The notes beneath the pieces were generated by a model. It was not told the DNA's origin. It did not search any database and worked only from the letters and a program-made list of their open reading frames with translations. This document shows, piece after piece, positions 8,983-15,270 of a stretch of 64,000 nt of DNA (the first letter of the stretch is position 1; each line of letters begins with the position of its first letter). The stretch is from Lachnospiraceae bacterium P6B14 (lineage in GTDB: Bacteria; Bacillota; Clostridia; Lachnospirales; Lachnospiraceae), in NCBI GenBank assembly GCA_000687695.1, contig JHWZ01000007.1, positions 116,247 through 180,246 of the forward strand, read 5' to 3'. The position numbers and the translations under genes are program-made.

Positions 8983-9855
8983 TTATCCCAGGTTTTCTTC
9001 TTTAATATCGACCTGAGCAGAACCGGATATCTCGCTTCCATACAGGTCTACATAAGCCGGCTTTATTTTAATGATCACTTTAATAAAGCTTCTGCCGGAC
9101 CAGAGATAATCATCGTCTTCATAAGGATCCGAGCATGGTTCATCATGATAAGCACGATAAGTAACCTTGTCTATAAATGTTTCTGTTACGGATTCAGATA
9201 GATTATGTCCGTTTCCATCACTGATTCTGAAGAATTTTACTGCTTTTCCAAGATCAGTATCCTTTATCATATCTGGAAAGTCTGTGTTACCCAACCCCAT
9301 ATTGCAAACGACATATACTTTAAGAGGTCCGGGCGGGTTCTCGCCGGGAGTTGCCGATGGAGTCGCAGAGACTTTCGGTGTGGCCGATGGAGTTACTGAT
9401 GCCTTCGGAGTTTCGGTCGGCTTTGCTGATGGTGTTACACCGGGCGTTGCAGTCCCGACAGGAGTTGGCGAAGCCGCTCCTCCGAAAACCTTTACGTCTA
9501 TCATTTTAAGTGTTTTTACTTCTCTCTTTTTCGGATACTTGTATACGATATAGACATATACACGGGCATTTGCGGCCTTTAATCCTTTTACTGTAATACT
9601 TGATTTAGTCGCTTTAACCACCTTCAAATCATATGGCGATCCCGAATAAGCTTCAAGTGTTTTGATCGAACACTTTTTATTCTTAGAAACAGTCAGATTT
9701 GCCGTGCTGCCTACTTCCACCTTTCCGCTCTTTACGGTCGGTGCGGATAACGCGGCCTCAGAAGCCGGATTCATATGAGCAAAAACAGAAGCCAACAAAG
9801 CAAGTGCTATAACTAACGATAATCTTATCTTGAACTTTTTATTTATACTATCCAT
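8983..9855 (-). CDS. secreted two-domain protein with Pro/Thr linker
   Basis: 290 aa; AGGAGG precedes the ATG. The signal peptide covers about residues 1-35 (IRLSLVIALALLASVFA). An Ig-like domain (about 36-125) contains ITVKGLKAANARVYVYIVYK, the same pattern as in the neighbours at 9871 and 5269. A linker of imperfect TPSATPKVS-type repeats (about 128-172) leads to a second domain of about 115 residues with an acidic EPCSDPYEDDDYLW stretch. The linker DNA is an imperfect 12-15 bp repeat. Function unknown; no anchor motif. Confidence 0.85.
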   Translation of the reverse strand: MDSINKKFKIRLSLVIALALLASVFAHMNPASEAALSAPTVKSGKVEVGSTANLTVSKNKKCSIKTLEAYSGSPYDLKVVKATKSSITVKGLKAANARVYVYIVYKYPKKREVKTLKMIDVKVFGGAASPTPVGTATPGVTPSAKPTETPKASVTPSATPKVSATPSATPGENPPGPLKVYVVCNMGLGNTDFPDMIKDTDLGKAVKFFRISDGNGHNLSESVTETFIDKVTYRAYHDEPCSDPYEDDDYLWSGRSFIKVIIKIKPAYVDLYGSEISGSAQVDIKEENLG

Positions 9856-9870
9856 AACGGCCTCCTATTA

Positions 9871-10632
9871 TCAGTTTACATTGACTGTAATCTGTGATCC
9901 GGGAACCACATTGTCCGCAACTACAAATGTTTTTTGACAGATGTCTTCTTCTTTTACTTCAGAACCGACAGTTTTCAAATTCTCATAGGTATATCCTGTG
10001 TAAAAAGTAGCTCTGATACTCGGATATGGATTTGTAAAAGTTCCGAACTTGCCACTTGTCGGAGTCACGGTTACCGTAAATGTGTCACCGGCTACAGCAG
10101 TATATGTAGAACAACTAACTGCCCTGGTTGCCTGAATGTTATTTATAACAATATTGCACGGACCGGATGGCGTAGGCTCTTCCGTAGGAGTCGGCTCAGG
10201 AGTCTTTACAGGTGTAGGTGTAGGTTTCGCCGTCTGTGTCGGTTCCGGCGAAGGATCCGTAGTGTTCGCTTCCAAAATGGCTACGTCAGTATAATAATCA
10301 AAAAGCTGTCTCTTTCTTTTCTTATACTGGGCATAGATGAATATACGAACCTTAGCCATACCGGTCTGAAGTCCCTTAACCTTTATGGCTTTATTAGAAG
10401 TATGCGTTATAAAAATCTCATCACCGATGGGAAACGCATAAACCTCTTTTATGGAATAGCCGTTTGCTTTTATATTGATTGTCTCAACATCACCGGGATC
10501 AACAGTGATTGTCTTTGTCACTGTAGGCTTCTTTTTCGTAGTCTTTGCTACTACCGGCTGCGGAAACAACGAAACCAGCAGAACAAGTGATAATATCACC
10601 GCCAACCTCTTCTTATAATGCATTTGTCTCAT
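9871..10632 (-). CDS. secreted two-domain protein with Pro/Thr linker, paralogue of its neighbour
   Basis: 253 aa from the ATG at 10632 (MRQMHYKKRLAVILSLVLLV), preferred over an upstream TTG because AGGAG lies before it. Signal peptide, then an Ig-like domain with IKVKGLQTGMAKVRIFIYAQ, followed by a linker of PTPTPVKTPEPTP-type repeats and a C-terminal beta domain of about 95 residues ending GSQITVNVN. The domain order equals that of the gene at 8983, 15 bp downstream, which suggests duplication and divergence. It starts 35 bp past the rng stop and probably shares its transcript. Function unknown. Confidence 0.85.
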   Translation of the reverse strand: MRQMHYKKRLAVILSLVLLVSLFPQPVVAKTTKKKPTVTKTITVDPGDVETINIKANGYSIKEVYAFPIGDEIFITHTSNKAIKVKGLQTGMAKVRIFIYAQYKKRKRQLFDYYTDVAILEANTTDPSPEPTQTAKPTPTPVKTPEPTPTEEPTPSGPCNIVINNIQATRAVSCSTYTAVAGDTFTVTVTPTSGKFGTFTNPYPSIRATFYTGYTYENLKTVGSEVKEEDICQKTFVVADNVVPGSQITVNVN

Positions 10633-10667
10633 GTCTGTGCCATCTCCTTTCATTAATCTGCATGTTT

Positions 10668-11786
10668 TCAAAATCTTTTTGCGCGAGTGATCTCTACAAT
10701 ACCAAGAGCAGTCATGTCAATATACATTGCTTTTACGGGATCCTCTTTCAGTCTGTCCCTGAGATGCGCTATCAGAGCATCAACATGCTCACGTTCCTTC
10801 ATATCGATAAAATCCACCATGATAATGCCTGACAAGTTTCTGAGTCTCAGCTGCCTGGCCACCTCGTCCGCAGCCTCCATATTTATCTTGAAAAATGTAC
10901 TCTCACTCGCTCGCTTGCCCTCGACAGCCTTTGCTGTATTTACGTCGATAACCGTCATCGCCTCAGTCATGTCGATGACCAGATTAGCTCCCGATTTAAG
11001 CCATACAAGCCTTTCAGATGCCTTCTTCATAGTTGTAGAGACGGCATATCTGGCTTCAAGCGGATAAGAATCATCACAGTATTTCTCAATACTCATTTCA
11101 GGTAAAGTCTCTGTCAGCTCATCATAAATATCATCCTGATCCGTGATGATGCGATCGATCTTGTCAGCTTTGTAGCCGTTGATATGCCTGATATAAAATG
11201 GCATATCACTATACAAGTTAGAGTGAACAGTTCTCTGTGTGCCATGTTCAACTATTTCATGCCACTTATCAAAAAGCCGTTCATACTCATCCTTAATCAG
11301 TTTCTCATCAACACCGGCCGCATTCGTTCTAATCGTAACAGATGGAACATCTCCTTGATTGACCAGGTTTTTCAGTCTCTCGACAGTCTCCTCATCCTTG
11401 ATCTTTTTAGAGACATTCACCCCGGGATTTCCCTTCTTTTGCAGAAGCACATATCTCCCCAAAAGCTCTATATCCGTCGTCAGAACAACATCCTTCGTTC
11501 CTTTCGCAGGCTTTTTCACCTGCACTATGATCTCCTGCTCTGCTTTCACGCTCTTCTTTTGTTCATCTCTTAACGGCAGATACCCTGTGGCACCATTTCC
11601 GATCTCAACAAACGCCGCCCTGATATTATCGACCACATTCTGAACCCGCCCAACAAATATATCACCAACGCTTACTCCATCAGATTTCTCATCCTTAACC
11701 AACAAATCATAAATAGTCTCACCAATCATGTAGGCGCTGATAAGGCGATTATCAATTCTGGTAATAATAATCCTCTGTTCGTTCAT
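10668..11786 (-). CDS. rng: ribonuclease E/G family endoribonuclease
   Basis: 372-aa RNase G-type enzyme for RNA processing and decay. It starts MNEQRIIITRIDNRLISAYM and has an S1-like domain (VGDIFVGRVQNVVDNIRAAFVEIG). The DNase I-like catalytic region carries the two metal-binding aspartates in AMTVIDVNTAK and GIIMVDFIDM. The protein stops at VEITRAKRF, so the zinc-link cysteines and RNase H-like tail of the proteobacterial enzymes are missing. This short form is common in Clostridia. It lies downstream of the radical SAM gene; rplU, its usual next neighbour, is 8.4 kb away. Confidence 0.93.
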   Translation of the reverse strand: MNEQRIIITRIDNRLISAYMIGETIYDLLVKDEKSDGVSVGDIFVGRVQNVVDNIRAAFVEIGNGATGYLPLRDEQKKSVKAEQEIIVQVKKPAKGTKDVVLTTDIELLGRYVLLQKKGNPGVNVSKKIKDEETVERLKNLVNQGDVPSVTIRTNAAGVDEKLIKDEYERLFDKWHEIVEHGTQRTVHSNLYSDMPFYIRHINGYKADKIDRIITDQDDIYDELTETLPEMSIEKYCDDSYPLEARYAVSTTMKKASERLVWLKSGANLVIDMTEAMTVIDVNTAKAVEGKRASESTFFKINMEAADEVARQLRLRNLSGIIMVDFIDMKEREHVDALIAHLRDRLKEDPVKAMYIDMTALGIVEITRAKRF

Positions 11787-11891
11787 CTATAACTCCAAAA
11801 ATACTTACCAAATATTTTTTTAATCAGTATTGCCGCCCTTGCCACTTATAAGCGTTCTGATCGCTATCACCGCTCAGGCCGCAATAGGGCA

Positions 11892-12032
11892 GGTTTGATT
11901 TATCGTGCGAGGGACCTGTCTGAAACGTCAGTGCGTAGCGTGCGTATTAGGAAACTCACAGAGTTTCCGCACGCATGCACTGCTACGTTTCAGAATGACG
12001 CAAGTGAAGTCCCGAGCAGATAAATCATAACC
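11892..12032. repeat. long hairpin repeat, copy A
   Basis: Imperfect palindrome of 141 bp. Paired blocks, outer to inner: GATTTATC/GATAAATC, GGGAC/GTCCC, CTGAAACGT/ACGTTTCAG, CAGTGC/GCACTG, GCGTGCG/CGCACGC, plus an apical hairpin GGAAACTC/GAGTTTCC not present in the other copies. The right strand carries the one-sided bulge ATGACGCAAGTGAAGTCC (11995-12012) shared with copies B and C. The right arm covers the stop codon of the radical SAM gene. The rest of the 238-bp gap (11787-11891) holds another GC-rich inverted repeat (GCCCT/AGGGC) and no gene. Confidence 0.85.
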
Positions 12033-13938
12033 GACCGCCTATGCGGCCGTCTTGATCGACGCAAACGCCGCATTGATACCTCGCAGCGCCGCACCCCGAG
12101 CACTTCTCAAAGCAATTCGGCGTAGTCTCAGCCCTCTTGCTCTTCTCATACTCCCGTCGCAAAAACTGCTTCGTCACACCCGCATCGATAAAATCCCACG
12201 GGAAAATCTCATCCTCACCACGCTCACGATAGTTATAAAACGTCCTGTCGACGCCCATCTCATCGAGCACACGGTTCCACTCATCAGGCCTGAACCAGTC
12301 AGTCCACGCATCAAAAATGCACCCACGCCTGTAAGCTTCCATGATGACCGGAGCAAGCCTTCTGTCGCCCCTCGCAAATATACCCTCAAGCTCCGAAGTC
12401 AGCGCATCATGACAAATATATCTGAGCGACTTCTGGTTCAGCTGCTCACGTACCTTCTGAGTCAGAAAACGCCTCTTTTCATCGAAATACTCAGCCGTCC
12501 CCATCGGTGACCATTGAAACGGCGTAAACGGCTTCGGAACAAAAAACGAAGTACTGGCCGTGATCTCAGGTCTACCTTGGCGCTGTTCCTTTGGAATCTC
12601 ATCAAAGTAAGTCGCCGCGATCAGGTCTGCCAGCTCAGCGATAGCAGCTATATCCTCATCTGTCTCACCGGGCAGCCCCAGCATGAAGTAAAGCTTTACT
12701 CTCTTCCAGCCGCCGTGAAAGGCCTCCGTAGCGCCTCTCAGGATATCCTCGACAGTAAGATTTTTGTTTATCACATTACGCATTCTCTGCGACCCTGCCT
12801 CGGGTGCAAAGGTAAGCGAGGATTTTTTCACATCCTGCACCTTGCTCATAACATCGAGAGAAAACGCATCGATACGAAGCGACGGCAAAGCAATATTGCA
12901 ATGATACTTCTCGCTCTGTTCAAGCAAAAATGTCACGAGCGCCTCGAGCTCTTTGTAATCACTGGAGCTTAAAGACGACAGCGTCATCTCCTCGTAACCG
13001 GTTGAGTCCAGCATCTGCACGGCAAGCCACTTCAGATATTCAAGACTGCGGGGTCTGATCGGTCTGTAAATCATACCGGCCTGACAGAAACGACAACCTC
13101 TGACACAACCTCTTTGGATCTCAAGCACGACACGATCCTGAGTCGCTCTGATAAAAGGAACTATAGGCTTCTCGGGATAATACGTATGGTCGAGATCAGT
13201 CTCGACCTGCTTTACAACCTTTTCCGGAACGCCTTCTCTTTTTGGCGTCATCGCCTGTATCGTACCATCATCATTGTAAGTCACATCATAAAGCGACGGC
13301 ACATATATCCCCGGCACCTGCGAAGCACGATAAAGAAACTCTTCTCTCGAAATCCCTTCCGCACGCGCCTCTTTGTATACATCGAGCAGATCTCGGAAAG
13401 TCACTTCTCCCTCTCCGATATACACTACATCAAAAAAATCTGCGACCGGTTCGGGATTATACGTACACGGTCCGCCTGCAGAGACGATCGGATCATCCCA
13501 TGTCCTATCCTTTGATAATAACGGAATCCCTCCCAGATCCAACATCTGAAGAATGTTAGTATAGCACATCTCATACTGCAGAGTCACACCGATAAAATCA
13601 AACTCATTTAACGGCGTCTGCGTTTCTAATGAAAAAAGCGGGATATTTCTCTCCCGCATAATTTTGTCAAGATCAGGCCATGGACAATACGTACGCTCGC
13701 AGTAGGTATCATCCCATGAATTAAACATGGAATACAGAATCTGGATGCCGAGATGACTCATACCTATCTCATATACATCAGGAAAACACATACAAAAACG
13801 AACCGCCACATCCGACGGCTCCTTTTTGACCATGTTTAACTCCCCACCGGTGTATCTGGCAGGCTTCTCGACCTGCATCAGAACATCGTCCGGCAGCATC
13901 AATTTATATTTATTTTTTGAATCGAAACTATCACTCAT
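12025..13938 (-). CDS. B12-binding-type radical SAM protein, TIGR03960 family
   Basis: 637 aa. The N-terminal half resembles a cobalamin-binding region (DVYEIGMSHLGIQILYSMFN). A radical SAM core follows with the iron-sulfur motif CVRGCRFCQAG at about residue 280 and SSSDYKELEALVTFL. The C-terminus has a cysteine cluster, CFEKCSGCGAARYQCGVC. Substrate unknown; the family is conserved next to RNase G and ribosomal genes in Clostridia, suggesting RNA or translation-related chemistry. The start overlaps the upstream membrane protein gene by 8 bp. The usual partner carrying DUF2344 is not present between this gene and rng. Confidence 0.9.
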   Translation of the reverse strand: MSDSFDSKNKYKLMLPDDVLMQVEKPARYTGGELNMVKKEPSDVAVRFCMCFPDVYEIGMSHLGIQILYSMFNSWDDTYCERTYCPWPDLDKIMRERNIPLFSLETQTPLNEFDFIGVTLQYEMCYTNILQMLDLGGIPLLSKDRTWDDPIVSAGGPCTYNPEPVADFFDVVYIGEGEVTFRDLLDVYKEARAEGISREEFLYRASQVPGIYVPSLYDVTYNDDGTIQAMTPKREGVPEKVVKQVETDLDHTYYPEKPIVPFIRATQDRVVLEIQRGCVRGCRFCQAGMIYRPIRPRSLEYLKWLAVQMLDSTGYEEMTLSSLSSSDYKELEALVTFLLEQSEKYHCNIALPSLRIDAFSLDVMSKVQDVKKSSLTFAPEAGSQRMRNVINKNLTVEDILRGATEAFHGGWKRVKLYFMLGLPGETDEDIAAIAELADLIAATYFDEIPKEQRQGRPEITASTSFFVPKPFTPFQWSPMGTAEYFDEKRRFLTQKVREQLNQKSLRYICHDALTSELEGIFARGDRRLAPVIMEAYRRGCIFDAWTDWFRPDEWNRVLDEMGVDRTFYNYRERGEDEIFPWDFIDAGVTKQFLRREYEKSKRAETTPNCFEKCSGCGAARYQCGVCVDQDGRIGGRL

Positions 13939-14215
13939 CTCTGTTTTCTTTTAACCAGTCCGTAAGCGAATCAAATACGTCCGGTGCAAACTTGTTGAGA
14001 GCAATTACAGTTCCTACGATAGCTGCTGCAACTAACGCAAGCTTAAAAATCAGTTTAAAAATCAGCTTGAATAATGTTTTCATAATTTTACCCCTTGCTT
14101 GTTTTTTTATTTCTTTTTCTACTGTTTCTTTTGTTTCTTTTATACGTGCGGGTGCACTCATGACCTTTTTCAATTTGCTTTCAGGTATCTCTTCCTGAAC
14201 TGATTTCTTCGCCAT
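13931..14215 (-). CDS. small single-pass membrane protein
   Basis: 94 aa from the ATG at 14215, which overlaps the stop of the upstream gene (TGATG). The N-terminal half is Lys/Glu-rich (KETKETVEKEIKKQARGK) and probably helical and cytoplasmic. The C-terminal half contains a hydrophobic segment (LFKLIFKLALVAAAIVGTVIAL) and an acidic end. No known domain recognised. The tight overlaps on both sides suggest co-translation with the zinc-ribbon protein and the radical SAM enzyme. Confidence 0.75.
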   Translation of the reverse strand: MAKKSVQEEIPESKLKKVMSAPARIKETKETVEKEIKKQARGKIMKTLFKLIFKLIFKLALVAAAIVGTVIALNKFAPDVFDSLTDWLKENRDE

Positions 14216-15189
14216 CAATCCACCTCTTCAAAAGGATTATCATCATCTGCATCGATGTCCTCTTCTTCGAAAACATCCGGCGTAACATCTTCCTCCACAG
14301 GAACATCCTCAGGACTCTCGAATCCGGATCTCTCGAGGTAAGAATTATATCTCTCCTCAGCGAGCTCTTCGATGTACGAGGGATGGATATTCGGGAACTC
14401 ATCCTGCATCATCTGACAGAGTCTGTCATGGATTTCAAAATAGTTCTCCTGATCCTGCTTGTTTTCATCATACCACTCGTCGATGACCTCATCTCCGAGA
14501 TTGTCCTTGATCCAGTCCTCCAGCTGTGCGGTAAACTCATCTTCCACAGCTACCGACTCTTTTACCAAAGACGCACGATGAAGCGTTGCAAATCCGATGA
14601 TGAAAAATATCACGAATACCAAACTCATGACGATCATTGAATAAATATTGAACAGATTTATTATACCTGCGAGATTTAAAGCTACTATCGCAAGTCCGAT
14701 GACACCGAATCCGATAAACGAATAACCTGAAAACTTGAGGTCAGCATATTTATCACGCTTTTTCACATAAACAGTACTGGCTTCCGAGCGAAGCTCTGAG
14801 AACTCCTTCTCAGCCTGTTCATTTTCAACCTCATCAAACTGATCTTCGATATCCGGTACAAGCTCATACAGTCTGTCGATATCAACATGCTCTCCGACAA
14901 CCAAACCGGGGAAAAGTTGCTCACAAATATCTAACTCCAGGTCGGCCACGATCACTGCAAGCTTGTCCTCATCGCTGAGAAGCGCTCCCGAGACGACTCC
15001 GTTCAGACGTAAATAATTGACAACCTTCTCTCCGACCTCATTATCCTCCGGTTCCAAAAGGATAACCGGCTTCGGTTCAGCATCAGACTCTTCTTCCTCT
15101 ACAAGTTCGTCAACCAGCTCTATTTCGCAATCAGGGCAGATAGTCACGCCCTCACGATATTCATTTTTACACTTAGGGCACCAGGCCAT
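14215..15189 (-). CDS. zinc-ribbon membrane protein of unknown function
   Basis: 324 aa from the ATG at 15189 (AGAGGA upstream); this start puts MAWCPKCKNEY at the N-terminus. Residues 4-23 form a zinc ribbon (CPKC...CPDC). A soluble domain with a DUF2007-like appearance follows (acidic, EPEDNEVGEKVVNYLRLNGV), as in proteins that pair a ribbon with a small alpha/beta unit. Two adjacent membrane helices lie at about 160-205. A helical region (IDEWYDENKQDQENYF) and a strongly acidic tail close the protein. It has its own promoter and heads a tightly coupled three-gene group. Confidence 0.75.
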   Translation of the reverse strand: MAWCPKCKNEYREGVTICPDCEIELVDELVEEEESDAEPKPVILLEPEDNEVGEKVVNYLRLNGVVSGALLSDEDKLAVIVADLELDICEQLFPGLVVGEHVDIDRLYELVPDIEDQFDEVENEQAEKEFSELRSEASTVYVKKRDKYADLKFSGYSFIGFGVIGLAIVALNLAGIINLFNIYSMIVMSLVFVIFFIIGFATLHRASLVKESVAVEDEFTAQLEDWIKDNLGDEVIDEWYDENKQDQENYFEIHDRLCQMMQDEFPNIHPSYIEELAEERYNSYLERSGFESPEDVPVEEDVTPDVFEEEDIDADDDNPFEEVD

Positions 15190-15227
15190 GTTAATTCCTC
15201 TCTTTCCGTCGGATATCCGACTCATTT

Positions 15228-15256
15228 ATTTTACCACGAAACCACATCTCTTGCAA
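15228..15256 (-). promoter_or_regulatory. promoter of the zinc-ribbon/radical SAM operon
   Basis: The minus strand shows TTGCAA (15251-15256), a 17-bp spacer and TAAAAT (15228-15233). An inverted repeat TTTACCAC / GTGGTAAA (about 15231-15264) brackets both boxes and could be an operator, or part of a weak terminator of the kinase gene. Confidence 0.6.
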
Positions 15257-15270
15257 GTGGTAAATCGAGC

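Noticed and set aside
9341..9480. Repeated DNA that could suggest a CRISPR array or minisatellite
   Set aside because: The repeats are imperfect, contiguous and in frame; they encode the Pro/Thr/Ala linker of a secreted protein.
11892..12032. Hairpin copy A as a plain rho-independent terminator
   Set aside because: It is far longer than a terminator, has no T-run after the stem, and shares a conserved bulge with two other copies.
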